64,000 nt of DNA from Proteles cristata cristata (Eukaryota > Chordata > Mammalia > Carnivora > Hyaenidae): positions 496,001 through 560,000 of the forward strand of contig JAESUZ010001279.1 in the NCBI GenBank assembly GCA_017311185.1, written 5' to 3'. A model generated the notes under the pieces. The model made no database searches, was not told the DNA's origin, and saw only the letters and a program-made list of their open reading frames with translations. This document shows, in pieces, positions 22,600 through 34,843 of the stretch (positions are counted from its first letter, which is position 1; each line of letters opens with the position of its first letter). A program made the position numbers and the translations under genes.

Positions 22600-22800
22600 T
22601 TCTACCACATCAGATGCTGTTCTAGGCACCGGGATACAGTGGCGAGCGAAAACAGACAAGAGCCCCACCCCCATCGAGCTGACAGCCTCGAGAGAGAGGC
22701 AGACATAAGTGTAATAAATACATATTAAAATATAACGTGTTAAATGTGATAGTGCTGTTGAGAAAAATAAAGCAGAAAAGGAAAGATAGGTCAGACCGAG

Positions 22801-22865
<65 letters not shown>

Positions 22866-23130
22866 TTGAAACAGGTGTGAGGCTTCATCCTCAAGGGGCA
22901 CCTGAGCAAAGACCTGAGGAAGGTGAGGGACAAACTGTGTGGATATACAGAAGGAAGGCGTTTGGGGCAGAGCCCCCGACAGGTGCATGTGTCTAGGATG
23001 TTTCTGGTCCACAGACAGCCTAGAGGCCTGGGGCTCTACGGGGAGGGATGGAGGAGAGACAGCAGCAAGTGAGATCTGAGAGGTAAAGGAGGTAGGGAGG
23101 AGGTCAGGGGGGTCAGGGAGGACCATTGTG
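22600..23130 (+). mobile_element. L2-like ancient repeat with internal microsatellite
   Basis: gctgttctaggcaccgggat, then gagaaaaataaagcagaaaa, ggcacctgagcaaagacctg and gaaggtgagggacaaactgt follow the common L2-related phrase order. A (GT)n(GA)n microsatellite grew at 22803-22861. Confidence 0.45.
22803..22861. repeat. (GT)n(GA)n microsatellite
   Basis: Compound dinucleotide run: about 15 GT units then about 14 GA units, within an L2-like repeat. Confidence 0.95.
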
Positions 23131-23310
23131 ATGGTCCTGGCTTTCTTGCAGGGAGTATCTGGAGATGGTTCTAGCATCCAGATAGTCAATACACAAGCTA
23201 TGGACATCCGCAGACACAGGGAGAAGCTTGTTAAAATGTTTACAATATCCACTTCTTTTCACACCTTGAAAGCAAATTCCTTGTTAATTTTTTTTTTTTT
23301 TCAAAAGCAA

Positions 23311-23489
23311 GCTAGGGTACCCGGGGGCTCAGTCACTCAGGGATCCAACTCTTGGTTTCGGCTTATGTCGTGATCTCCTGGTTCTTCAGATGGAGCCCCC
23401 TAGTGGGGGCTCTCTCTCTTTTCCTCTCTGCCTCTCCCTCACTCACACTTGCTCCCTCTTTCAAAATAAATAAACTAAAATTTTTTAAA
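23311..23489 (+). mobile_element. SINE, strongly diverged
   Basis: Sense copy with eroded head (agggtacccgggggctcagt); aaaagcaagct and aaaagcaaact flank it. Confidence 0.75.
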
Positions 23490-23523
23490 AAGCAAACTCA
23501 AGCTTTAAGAATTCAAAACCAAG

Positions 23524-23738
23524 GGGGCACCTGGGTGGCTTAGTCGGTTAAGCGTCCGACTTCCGCTTAGGTCATGATCTCGCGGTTCGTGGGTTCGAGC
23601 CCCACGTCGGGCTCTGTGCTGACTGCCGGCTCAGAGACTGGAGCCTGTTTCAGTCTGTGACTCCCTCTCTCTCTGACCCTCCCCTGCTCACGCTGTCTCT
23701 CTCTCCTAGAAATAAATAAAACATTAAAAAAAAAAAAA
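23524..23738 (+). mobile_element. Young SINEC_Fc subfamily
   Basis: Sense copy with intact A and B boxes and the young cagtctgtgactccctctct signature. Confidence 0.94.
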
Positions 23739-24170
23739 GAATAGAGGGCAGAGGGAGAGGGAAATGGGAATTGTTCAATGGGTACAAAGTTTCAATTTGG
23801 GAAGATGAAAAAGTTCGGGAGACGGTGGTGATGGTCGTACAAGAGAGTGAATGTAGTTAATAGCACTGAATTATACACTTAAAAAGACTTAAAAGCCCCC
23901 ATTGTGGACTAAATAAGTGACAAGAGTAAAAGGAATATTATCAATGTATTGTAATGGTGACTATGGGGACAGACGGTAGCGACACTTGCGGTGAGCACAG
24001 CATCACTTACAGAGTTGGTGAATTACCCTTCTGTACACCTGTAACTCATGTAACATTGTGTCAACTACAATGAAAGGTAGATTTTATATTATTCATATCT
24101 TACCATGATTTTAAACAATAAAAATGAATTCATGTTTAAAAAAACAAAAATATCCCAATGCATCTTATTC
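23739..24170 (+). mobile_element. Old L1 3' UTR fragments
   Basis: gggtacaaagtttcaatttg and cactgaattatacacttaaa are typical of L1 3' ends. 23950-24075 repeats the motif seen at 729-825 (ttacagagttggtgaattac, tgtcaactacaatgaaag). Confidence 0.5.
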
Positions 24171-24811
24171 CCATGGAAAAAATATACTTTTTGTTTTGTC
24201 TCCAAAAGAAAAAAATCTCCTAGGAAATAATATCAACAGCAATCACAACATCTTCTAGCTTCTAAATCAGCTTTGGGAGTTTTGGAGCACTTGGTGGAGA
24301 AGAGAACGGGAAACAGGGTCTGTCTAAACACAAGGAGAGGAAACACTCATTTCCCTGCGTGTCTTCCACACTGTTTATGTAAAAATATTCTGCCCTCTGA
24401 GATGTTTTGACTTTTGGCATCCTCCTCCTAGGCAAGCCGGAAACCCTGAGGGCTGACATCTTTACTCTTTGTTTCTAAGTAACACTGAAAGTCAGCATGC
24501 GGAAAAATAATTTTTAATTGAAAAGAACAGAGCAAGAAATAGAACCTCAGTTTTATCTGTTTCCCACATCACCTCCCAGGCAGGAGGAATTCATACACTT
24601 GAAGTTATGCAATTTTTCCCAGTTTATCAACCAAGGGTCTAATTAGATTTCTATACCCTTTGGCCAATCACTTCCTTTATCATAAACATCTTCCTTGGAC
24701 CGAAAAAAGTTTAAGAAATAATTGTAACATACTTGATAAGACACAAGCCCTTTGAATTCCCAACTACCTCAACAGCAGTTTGTTACTGTATTTTTTCCAT
24801 CTTTTCATTAT
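24171..24811. other. Unique sequence, no gene seen
   Basis: AT-rich, SINE-free, no coding signal. Confidence 0.5.
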
Positions 24812-25027
24812 ATATTTTTTTAAAAAATTTTTAATGTTTATTTACTTTTGAGAGAGAGAGAGAGCACAGTGGGAGAAGGAGCAGAGAGAGGAGACACAGA
24901 ATCCAAGAAGGTTCCAGAATCTGAGCTGTCAGCCCAGAGCCTGATGCAGGGTTCAAACCCATGAACCATGAGATGATGACCTGAGCCGAAGTCAGATGGT
25001 TAACTGACGGAGCCATCCAGAAGCCCC
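24812..25027 (-). mobile_element. SINE, older subfamily
   Basis: Antisense copy with decayed head (ggagccatccagaagcccc). Confidence 0.88.
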
Positions 25028-25459
25028 CTGCTACTATATTTTAATTCCGCTACCCGCAGAAAGAACTTAAAAAAAATTCTGTATTGCCAATGACTTTGTT
25101 TTACGTTGAATGCATTTTCAGCAAAAACATGCATAGCTCTTCATTTTCATTATAGTTTGTGGAGTTATACTCCACCTCTTTGAGGGTGGCATAGTTGCGT
25201 AAATCATTTGTCACTCTTCTGTTAAGGAGAGTTGCTTATTCTTCTTATTCAATATTTATTGGTTATCAGCCTGAACTCACTGATATTTAATGTATACTTT
25301 GGGTTATAATCCTATACTACTTTATATTATTGCTCAAATTGTCCCTGATCAGCCAGGACATGTGGCCTTTCATATGCTTGGCAGAAGGAAGAAAAATACA
25401 AAAGATATGAAAGAATGCTTACTGTGTACAGGTGCTGTCTTGGGTCCTTCTTGTCCTTT

Positions 25460-25676
25460 TTCTTTTCTTTTTAGTTTATTTATTTTGACCAAAAGAGAGA
25501 CCATGAACAGGGAAGGGGCAGAGAGAGAGGAGAGAGAGGATCCCAAGCAAGCTCTGCCCCGTCAGCCCAGAGCCTGGTGTGGTGGGATCCGGGGCTCCAA
25601 TTCAAGACACGTGAGACCATGACCTGAGCCAAACCCAAGAGTAGGACGCTTAACCGACTGAGTCACCCAGCACCCC
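25460..25676 (-). mobile_element. SINE, older subfamily
   Basis: Antisense copy with perfect duplication ccttcttgtccttt (25446-25459, 25677-25690). Confidence 0.93.
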
Positions 25677-25811
25677 CTTCTTGTCCTTTAAACTTACTTT
25701 AGTAACATTCAGTTTCTGAAGCCCATGTGGCCGCAGGAGTACAGGTATTGGTTCTCTAACCAGATGGCGACTTTACACCAGTTACCTAACCTCTCTGAAC
25801 CCCAGTTTCTT

Positions 25812-26016
25812 TTTTTTTTAATTTTTTTTAACATTTATTCAGTTTTGAGAGACAGAGAATGAGTGGGGAAGGGGCAGAGAGAGAGGGAGACACAGAATCC
25901 GAAACAGGCTCTGAGCCATCAGCACAGAGCCCAATGTGGGGCTTGAACCCACAAACTATGAGATCATGACCTGAGCTTAAGTCGGATGCTTAACCGACTG
26001 AACCACCCAGGTGCCC
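25812..26016 (-). mobile_element. SINEC_Fc-type SINE
   Basis: Antisense copy with perfect 17-bp duplication ctgaaccccagtttctt (25795-25811, 26017-26033). Confidence 0.95.
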
Positions 26017-26089
26017 CTGAACCCCAGTTTCTTAATCTGTAAGATGAGAATAACGCCTATTTGCAGGGTTGGGATGAGGATGAAACTGA

Positions 26090-26390
26090 AGGCTTACGAA
26101 TTAATTACGTGCCCCACAAAAAGAGCAAGTGGTTCCAATTGTGTGAGGTGCCTGGAATGGTCAGAGGCTCAGCGAAAGTAGAATGGTGGTTGCCAAGAGA
26201 AATGGCGAGTTCATGTTTAATGGGACAGAGTTTCACTTGGGGTGATGCAGACATTCTGGGGATGGACAATGCTGACGGATGCACCACAGTGTGAATGTAC
26301 TTAAGGCTGCAGAGTTGGATTTGAAAATGATTAAAATGGTAAATGTTGTCATGTGTATTTTACCCCGCGCAAAAATATTTGCTTATTGTT
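26090..26390 (+). mobile_element. Old L1 3' end
   Basis: Carries agaatggtggttgccaagag, atgggacagagtttcacttg and a decayed tail, the usual order of L1 3' UTR landmarks. Confidence 0.55.
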
Positions 26391-26407
26391 TAAAATTTAG
26401 AAAACAT

Positions 26408-26627
26408 TTTGGGTCGCCTGGGTGGCTCACTCAAGCGTCAGACTTTGGCTCAGATCATGAGCTCATGGTCCATGAGTTCGAGCCCTGCCTAGGGCTCTGA
26501 GCTGACAGCTCAGAACCTGGAGCTTGCTTTGGATTCTGTGTCTCCCTCTCTTTTCTGTCCCTTCCCCTCTCATGCTCTCTCTCTCTCTCAAGAATAAATA
26601 AACATCAAAAAAATTTTTAAGTAAAAT
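26408..26627 (+). mobile_element. SINEC_Fc-type SINE
   Basis: Sense copy with perfect duplication aaaatttagaaaacat (26392-26407, 26628-26643). Confidence 0.95.
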
Positions 26628-26643
26628 AAAATTTAGAAAACAT

Positions 26644-27120
26644 CTTTAAAAAATGTTTTAAATCCTTAGTAATCCCAATAGTCAGTGGCCACCTCTGTTT
26701 TGTCATTTGTAGCCTCTTTATGGCTTGGGTTCTAGTCATCCAATTTTGTTCTTGCAACATTACACAGATGTATCTCCCTGAGCTGTTGAAAACTCAATAA
26801 GCCTTTTTATTGGCATCATGATATTCCATCATCGCTAATTTTAGCCATTGCCATATGTTTAGACATATTTTCAGCATTATAAATAACACCATAATAAACA
26901 TCTCTGTTCATCAATGTCTTAAGAAATTTTTTTCATGTTTATTTATTTATTTTGAGAGAGAGAGAGAGCACATGTGCAAGCCGGGGAGGGGCAGAGGGAG
27001 AGAGGCAGAGAGATACTTGAGCCAGAAGCTTTAACCAACTGAGCTACCCAAGTGCCCCTAATATATCTCTAACTTGGTCCCAGAAGGAGAATTATTGAGC
27101 AGGGAGGTGACCATCTTTAA
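26644..27120 (-). mobile_element. Old L1 fragment, antisense, split by a SINE
   Basis: Antisense L1 wording (tctagtcatccaattttgtt, aataaacatctctgttcatc; then tcccagaaggagaattattg) on both sides of the SINE at 26922-27058. Confidence 0.5.
26922..27058 (-). mobile_element. SINE with internal deletion
   Basis: Antisense copy lacking the central part: GA body runs straight into cttgagccagaagctttaac. Confidence 0.85.
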
Positions 27121-27417
27121 GGCACATGGTCTATGTTGTGGTCCCTTCTCACAAAGGTAACCTGACTCCATCACCACGGGCTACGTGAAAGACCCCATTT
27201 TAAGGCACCCACAGGTGCCTATATTTAAGGTTGCCCAATGTTAAATGTGGTATTTTATTGTTGTAATGTTGCCTGCCAATGTTCTTTTGACTTCCTCTAC
27301 CCCCCTGTTATACTCAATGTCATCTTTAGTCATTCGTATGAAATATTATATAGTAAGCCTATTTATTAATCCCCCCTCTGTCAGGGGGGATTTATTGTCA
27401 AAAAAATCTGTTGCTTT

Positions 27418-27621
27418 AAAAAGTTTTTTAATGTTAATTTTTAAGCGAGAGAGACAGGCAGACAGAGTGTGAGCAGGGGAGAGCAGAGGGGGAGAATCCC
27501 AAGCAGTTTCCAGGCTCTCAGCTGTCACCACAGAGCCAGAAGTGGGGCTCGAACTCACCAACCAAAGATCATGATCTGAGCCGAAGTGGGCGGCTCAACG
27601 GACTGAGCCCCCCAAGCGCCT
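27418..27621 (-). mobile_element. SINE, older subfamily
   Basis: Antisense copy; atctgttgctttaaa and gcctgttgcttttaa mark the target duplication. Confidence 0.9.
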
Positions 27622-27675
27622 CCAAAGCCTGTTGCTTTTAAGGAAAGACAATGTGGAAAATACACACATATATAT

Positions 27676-27894
27676 ATTTTTTAATTTTTAAAAATGTTTT
27701 ATTTATTTCTAGGAGAGAGAAAGACAGCGTGAGCAGGGGAGGGTCAGAGAGAGAGGGAGACACAGAATCTGAAACAGGCTCCAGGCTCTGAGCTGTCAGC
27801 ACAGAGCCCGACGCGGGGCATGAACCCACGAACCGTGAGATCATGACCTGAGCCAAAGTCGGAAGCTTAACTGACTAAGCCACCCAGGCGCCCC
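27676..27894 (-). mobile_element. SINEC_Fc-type SINE at microsatellite edge
   Basis: Antisense copy (tttatttctaggagagag) whose head abuts the TA-rich microsatellite; tatatatat lies on both sides. Confidence 0.92.
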
Positions 27895-28076
27895 TATATA
27901 TATATACATACATACATATATACATATATATATATACATACATATATACACATATATATACATGCATATATACACATATATATACATGCATATATATACA
28001 TATATACACACATACATATATATATATACATACATATATATATACATACATATATATGTATATATATATATATTTT
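27895..28076. repeat. (TA)n/(TACA)n complex microsatellite
   Basis: About 180 bp made only of TA, CATA, CACA and GCATA units, starting exactly at the end of a SINE and ending 1.18 kb upstream of the RIPPLY3 ATG. Likely highly length-variable. Confidence 0.95.
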
Positions 28077-29124
28077 TTTTAATGTGGAAATATTTTTATC
28101 TCTGAAGTTCATTGCTTTCCCCGCCCCCACCTCCCATTAATTTAAATCACAAACACCAAGCTCCCGAACGGAGTCAGTGGGGCTCCGCGAGCTGATGCAG
28201 AGTAAGCAAGAGGCCCCCAGGCCAGGCCCGCGGCCTTCAGGGTTCGGTCGCCCGGGCAACTGATAAACCAGCGTCCTTCCCGCCGGACCCCGCGCTGGTG
28301 ACGGTGGCGGCCGCGGCCCGCGTCCCGCTCCAGCCCTGCACCCCGGGGGCGAGTCCCCACGGCCGGGCAGCGGCGGCTCCGGGCTCACCCAGGCGCTTTC
28401 CAAGCGCGGCCCCCGGGGAGCCGGAGGGTCGCCCCACGCGCCCCCACGCGGGGACCTTCCTTCCCCCGGCCCGCGACGGCCCGCAGCGCGCTGTCTTCCC
28501 GCTCTCGCTCCGCGGCCTCCCACCGCCTGGAGGCGTCGCCGCGCCTCCACCCCTCCCGCTTCGCTCCGCGCCGTCGGGGCGTCCCGGGCGCCCCAGCCCC
28601 GCAGCCAGGGGGGTGCATGCGGGTCCCGAGACTTCCGTAGCCACCTTCCCCCCAACTGCGCTGCCGCTTAAAAGCTGCGGACGTGCGATCCTTCGGAAAC
28701 CTGGGGACCCAGACGCTCCCGCAGCAACCAGAACCCCAGGGGCCGCGGGGAACCCTGGAGGGACGGGAAGAAACCGGGGACCCCTCCCCTCCCGCAGCGG
28801 GCGGGGGACACCCCCGGGCGAGGGTCCGGCCACCCCTCACCCGTAAGGGTGAGTTCCCCGCAGAAGCACACAACCCCCCGCCCCCAGCACGCGTCCGCTT
28901 CCCGAGTCCCTTCCCGCCGCCCACTCCCCAGGCTTCCTCGCCCCCGCCCCGGGCGACCCTGGGTTTCCTTTGTCCCCTCCACACCCCTGCCCCGAGCTTC
29001 CAGAGTCCTCTCCAAGGATAGTCCCCCTGGAACCCCCGCGCGGCGCCCCTTCTGGACCTTTCGTCGTCCCCTCCCCCTCTCCGCCTCCCGCGCCCTCCCC
29101 GCCCCCTCCTCGGTTTCCCCGGTC

Positions 29125-29180
29125 CCCTCCCGCCCCGCCCCCGTTTTTAAACCGGCGCCGAGCGCACTGGTAGGTGAGCG
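29125..29180 (+). promoter_or_regulatory. RIPPLY3: Probable RIPPLY3 core promoter
   Basis: An Sp1-type run (cccgccccgccccc, about 29129-29142) is followed directly by TTTTTAAA (29144-29151), a TATA-like element. A start site 25-30 bp further on, near 29175, would give a 5' UTR of about 75 nt before the ATG at 29253. This is inferred from spacing only. Confidence 0.45.
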
Positions 29181-29252
29181 CCGTCGCCCGAGCGGTTAGA
29201 GGCGCGGCCGAGTCGCGGGCGCCGCCGGAGGGGCGCCGGCCGTGCGGGCACC

Positions 29253-29335
29253 ATGAGACCCGAGGCGGCGGCCGGAGTCTGTCACGGCCCCGCCGACGGT
29301 CCCCGGAGGCCGCCGCCGCCGCGCGGGCCGGAGAG
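29253..29335 (+). CDS. RIPPLY3: RIPPLY3 coding exon 1
   Basis: Encodes residues 1-27 plus two bases of codon 28. The start is the first ATG after the probable promoter, in context gcaccATGa. The peptide opens MRPEAAAG and ends RRPPPPRGPE. The donor is GAGAG|gtgagg at 29336. It lies in the 3' part of the CpG island. Its N-terminal residues match the style of mammalian RIPPLY3, although the middle is shorter than I recall for human. Confidence 0.9.
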
Positions 29336-32300
29336 GTGAGGGTGTCCCCGCGGCGCGACGGTGCGGGGGGCGCAGAGCGGGGTGCCCCCGCGCCGCCGAG
29401 CCCCCCGAGCGCCGGGCGGAGCTCGGGAGCCCGACGGCGACGCGGGGCGAGGCAGGGACGCAGAGTCCTCTGGGTTTCGGGGTACAGTGCCGAAGTGTGG
29501 CGGCCCAGGAGAGCCCCGCGAGGAAACGGGCCGACGCTCCCATTCGTAGCTCTGAAATTCACAGGGGTGGGAACGTTCAAGTCTCCGGGCCTCAGCCTTA
29601 CAGGGGATCCCCTCACAATGACTGTCACAAGCTTGGTGACGGTTTTTGCTGGCCCCGTGCTTGGGGCTCAGCCCTTTCAAGGTAGTACCATTAAAATCGA
29701 ATTATCCCGGGAGCGCCGTGCAAGGGGCTGGGTGGCTAGAAATCCATTGGCCCCTTTTGCACCGTAGATCCCTGTGGAATCTGTTTGCAAAGTCAAGATC
29801 CTTCAGCAGCGGGGTGGTGCGTAGAAATGAATGAGCGACAAAGTAGGCAGCCACAGTGGGGAGTCAAGGGAAGAAAGCAGGCAGGCCGGGGAGAATTCCC
29901 TCAACTCCTGGGACCTCTGATCATTGCATCAGATTTGGGACTTCTCAAAGCCCAATGAAGGCAGAGAACTGATAATGTGCAAGGAGAAAAAGAAAAAAGA
30001 ACCCCTTCCCCCCCCCTCCCCAAATGGTACTGGTTTATCCACACACTGAGAACTGGAGAGAACTTTCTGGGGTATCCTGTGATCCTTTCTCAGGCAAACC
30101 TTAGAACTGATAAGAATGATAACTCTTACGATATTCTTTTTAAAGTTTATTTATTTTGAGAGGGAGAGAATCCCAGGCGGGCTGTGCGTGGTCATAGCAG
30201 AACCCCACGCGAGTCTCAATCTCACAAACCGTGAGATCGTGACCTGAGTCAAGAACAAGACTCGGCTACTTAACCGACTGAGCCACCCAGGTGCCCCTTA
30301 ACGACGTAATTTTGAAGGACAGCAGAAAATGCTGGGGTTCATTTCTGGTCCCTGCCTTTCCAGCCCCACACCATGGAGACCTTGGATCCTGACACCCCAA
30401 GAAACTGAGCTGCCCGGAACTGGAAGGCGGGTAAGGGTAAGGCGGGCATTGTGGTAGCCAACAGGTCAGCCACAGAAGGTGGCGCCAACTCAAAACTGGC
30501 CATGTCCCCCCCCTGGGTGGTCTAATACAGAAGTGCCTGTGGGTTTGGGAATGGGAGCCTGGGTGAGCCCGCCGTTGATCAGACCTGAGTCACATGAGTG
30601 GATTGGGCTCCTACTTGCTTCTCTTTCTCTTTTAATGTTTATTCATTTTTTCTGAGAGCAAGATGGAGACAGTGCATGAGTGGGGGAGGAGCAGAGAGAG
30701 AGGGAGACACAGAATCAGAAGCAGGCTCCAGGCTCCGAGCTGTCAGCACAGCTGGATGCAGGGCTCGAACCCATGAACCTTGAGATTGTGATCTGAGCTG
30801 AAGTTGGGCACTTAGCTGACTGAGCCACCCAGGCGCCCCTGCTTGCTTCTTTCGCGAAAAGCAAAGCCTAGCTATGGTATAGTTCTTTCAAAGGCATTAT
30901 GAGACAAAAAAAAAAAGGGAGATTTCTTTTATGTAGTTTTCTCCCCCGTGCAAACCAGCAAGTAGAGAGAGGGGAGAAGGCTTCCTCTGTCTGCCCCCCA
31001 CCCCCCCACACTCCTTTGAGAAAGGCTGAGGGTTCATTACTGCTGGGCTGGTACCACAGTGCAAATAAGGGCAGAGACCGGTCTGGGGTGCCCAGAAGTT
31101 GCTGTTAAAAGCCCACCATCTGGCCCTTTCTGAATCAGGTTTGCTCATTTCTGCAAGCACTCCTGGGGTAATTCATGTTGTCTGAGCAAATACACTTCAG
31201 CTGAGGGCTTCGTGGGTAAAGATTAATCTCCACCTCTATTCTTTTGTTTCCTGCACTGGTAACTAAATGGCTTTATACTTACTGCAGTAATGGCTTGCTT
31301 TCATAGACTTTACCTTTCCTTCTTTAAATCTTCAAATGTAACTTGATGACTTTTATAATGCTAAATTACTAATCAGGCTAGGAAGGACCGTGTATTTAAT
31401 TTACATAACATGTGGTATATGTTATGTGTGCAGTTATTTATAATATGATAAGAAATTCAGGTGCAGGAAAGCTAACCTTGGGCTGTATTTGGTATCCAGA
31501 CTACTTTATTAAATTAGCCTGGATAATGGAAGTTCATTCAGTTACTACTATTTAAAGAATGAAACAAATACAATCTATACCAAATTAATGAGGGATGTGA
31601 TTTTGTAGCCCAAATTAGTCTTAAATACATGCAATAGCTAAATAATGGAAAACAATTTCATCGTTTGCATCCGAGCTGAAGTTCTTAAATATAAGATTTA
31701 AGAGGTGCTTGGGCAAGGGAGAAACTATAGAAGCTTGCAATACTGCAGTTTTTTGTTAAATAAAATGTATATGGAGCAGATGTTGCAAGCATTAAAATCC
31801 TCTAAGTAGCACACTGCTTAATTAAGGCAGGTGGATTTTTTCCTATTCTGATGAGAAGGCTATCTGTGAGAAAAAGGAAGATTTCTTGCAGAAAATTGTT
31901 AAGGTGTAGTTAGCATGGCGTGCTGGATAAAGCAGGTGCGTCCATGGATGGTGGGGGTACCTTGAGCGTGGGGGCTGCAGCGCACGCCGCCCCGTACGCC
32001 TGGGCAGCTCTTTGCAGAGCCCAGTTGGCGGGGCGAAGTCAGCCGGCGGCGGGACCCGGAGCCAGAGCAAGGTGAGCGCGGCCCCGCACCGGGAGGCCCC
32101 GCGTCGGCTCCACAGCGCCCTCTCCCGACAACGCGCGAGAGTTCCTTGGCTCCAGAGCCCTGTTGTGTATTTCTCGAGAAATTGTAGGGCTGGATTCGAG
32201 GCCCTGTGCCCTGAGCAGTGGAGTCACCCTGACCCATTTGGTGTCCCTGCCTCCTCTTGAGAGCTCTCCTGCCTGGGGAAAATGAACGACAGACTAATCC

Positions 32301-34805
32301 TTTGTTGACCTCTGTTACATTTCTCTCGGTGCCTCTTGCCGACCTTCCAAGGGAGGGGATTCCCTAAAAGGAGAGGATGTCGGGTGATCTGAAACGAGGT
32401 GGGCCCTTCCTCCCATCTCACATCTTCCCACACCTTCGCTTTGTCGGAGCCAGAGGCGACGTGGGGAGGAGACTGGAGACTCTCATGAGAATCTCTGCTT
32501 GTATCTCTTTTCTTACTCTTAAGGACACACACCTATTCACAGTCCTTACCCTTATACGTTTCTGTTCACCTTGAATTATCAAAGTGTGAATGTTCGGACA
32601 TTTCTGTCATCAGAAAATGATCTTTAATTAGAGGGTATTTGTAGCATAAAGTTCTTTATTTTATTTATTTAGTTTTTATTTTTTCTTAGAGAAAAAGAGA
32701 GCATGAGTAGAGGAGAGGGGCAGTGGGAGAGAGAGAGAGAGAGAGAGAGAGAATCTTAAGCAGGCTTCACGCTCCGTGCTGAGCCCGATGTGGGGTTCGA
32801 TCCCATGATCCTGGGATCATGACCTAAGCCAAAATCAAGAGTCAGGTGCTCAACTGACTGAGCCACCCAGGCCCCCTGGCGTAAAGTTTTTAAAGCTGTG
32901 TATGTTCGTGGGTAAAGTTTTACAGTTTTTAAAGGTGTGTTGTATGTTACACAGAGTCTGGTTAGAATTACTCACTTTATTTTGTTTAAACTTTTTTACC
33001 ATGTTTATTTTTGAGAGAGAGAGAAAGAGCGTGGGGGAGGGACACAGAGAATCCAAAGCAGCCTCAGGCTCTGAGCTGTCAGCACAGAGCCTGACGTGGG
33101 GCTTGAACCCACAATCTGTGAGATCATGACCTGAGCTGAAGTCAGAGGCTTAACCAACTGAGCCACCCAGGTGCCCCTAAAATTACTCACTTTAAAGGAA
33201 GCTGTTTTTCTGTACTACCACTGCCTTGGTGTCGGCCAAGGTGTGTGCAGTGTTGCGTTAGACACTACCATCACAGGATATAAAATTGCCTGTGACAGCC
33301 CAGGATTACTTCCTGTGGTAGAGTGAGCAATTAGGGCTATTTTAGAAAGACAAATAAAACTTAACACAGACATGATTCTCTGGAGTCCTCAAAAAGTAAA
33401 CATTTTAGAGAAGATTTTGCTCAAAGAGCCTCATTTTCTTTCCCTAACTTAGCTCAGCACAGCATATTGTAAAAAATATGGTTGGCAAAATATAATGACA
33501 TTTGGGGTGCCTGAGTGGCTCAGTCGGTTAAGCATCCAACTTTGGCTCAGGTTGTGATCTCAGTTTGTGAGTTCGAGTCCCGTGTCAGGCTCAATGCTAT
33601 CAGCGCAGAGCCCACTTTGGATCTTCTCTCTCCCTCTCCCCCCACCCCCACTCATGTGCACCCAGGTGCACTTTCAGAAATAAATAAGCATTAAAAAAAA
33701 AAAATATATATATATATATAATGACATTTTTTTCACAAAGACCACGCACATCACTGCAGGACGGAATGATGTGATGATCATTGACGGCAATCCTCAAAGT
33801 CCTTCCTTGTCACACTCTAGCAGATTTTGTCTCCCTCTCCATCTGGCTCCTCCTAAACTCCATGCAGCCCAAGGGCTGGGGTTTCTGATCCGTGGCGCCA
33901 GCCCATTTCAGCTCACTTTCAGGCTGTCCCCGGATGGTCTATCCCAAAATGCCCCACTCCCGCTTTCCATAGTAACCCTAAAGCTTTCAGAGCTCTAACA
34001 TCAAATGGCAATTTCTGGCTTCTCAGCCCCTTAGATAATCTGGCTACGGTTCAGGCCAAATTCACTGAGATTCAGGACCTCACAGAATGGGCAGAATGGG
34101 GGTCAGTCCTGGACAGGAAGTGTGTGCCTGTCCTTTATCTCCTTAGCACCTACTCTGGTCACAGCATGGACAAGCCTGGCACTTTCTCTCTCCCTCTCTC
34201 TCTCTGCTTGTCTCTTATCTCCATCGATGTTGCCCTTAGTTGCTCAGACTAGCGTCCTTTTCCTCCACTCCTGATATCCAAGTGGTCACAGGGTTTTTTG
34301 AATACTACTGAAGTGCCCTTGAGATCCATCTTTCCTTTCCCTTCCTGTCGCTGTCCAAATCTTTATCACCTCTTGCTGGGTGCCTCTGGGCCTTTACCTC
34401 CCCAACCTAGGCTATTCGCTGATCCCAGGGGCCACCATTATTCTTAAAATACAGATCTGACTGTTGAACTCCTGGCTTTAAAATCCTGGCCATGGTCTTC
34501 ACTGCTGCCTCCAGAATGAAACCAAGACCCAAAAGTGGGTATTCAAGGTATCCTGTTATCAGGATTCAGCTTCCTGTTGGAGCCCATTTACTAACACAGC
34601 TTCTCGTTCATTCCTCACTGTGCCCCTCACCCTTCCCCACCTGTGCCCCTCAGAATTTGATGCTCTTCTCTGCCAGGAATGATCTCAGAATCACACATTC
34701 AAATGCCACTGAGGTCTCTCTGTCAGACCTTCCATGAACTGTTCCCTCTTCCCTGCTTAGAATTGCTGACGTCTTTCTATATGATGCTTTGTAGGGCAGT
34801 TATTG

Positions 34806-34843
<38 letters not shown>

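Larger units (their letters stand above)
28150..29560. promoter_or_regulatory. RIPPLY3: CpG island over RIPPLY3 promoter and exon 1
   Basis: About 1.4 kb that is very GC-rich with abundant undepleted CG dinucleotides, sharply bounded by a TA-rich microsatellite upstream and ordinary sequence downstream. Both strands carry long open frames here, as expected of GC-rich non-coding DNA, so I do not call them genes. The island extends 1.1 kb upstream of the RIPPLY3 start codon and may also hold a divergent transcript. Confidence 0.85.

Noticed and set aside
22803..22861. Regularly spaced repeat resembling an array
   Set aside because: It is a dinucleotide microsatellite. No repeat-spacer structure exists anywhere in the window, so no CRISPR.
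29165..29180. Donor-like gtag|gtgagcg upstream of the RIPPLY3 ATG
   Set aside because: It could mark an untranslated exon, but it lies where the transcription start itself is expected and nothing else supports splicing there.
28837..29767. Long open frames (up to 263 codons) on both strands over the 28-29.7 kb island
   Set aside because: GC-rich DNA rarely contains stop codons. The frames overlap each other on both strands, and the real coding segment is only 29253-29335.
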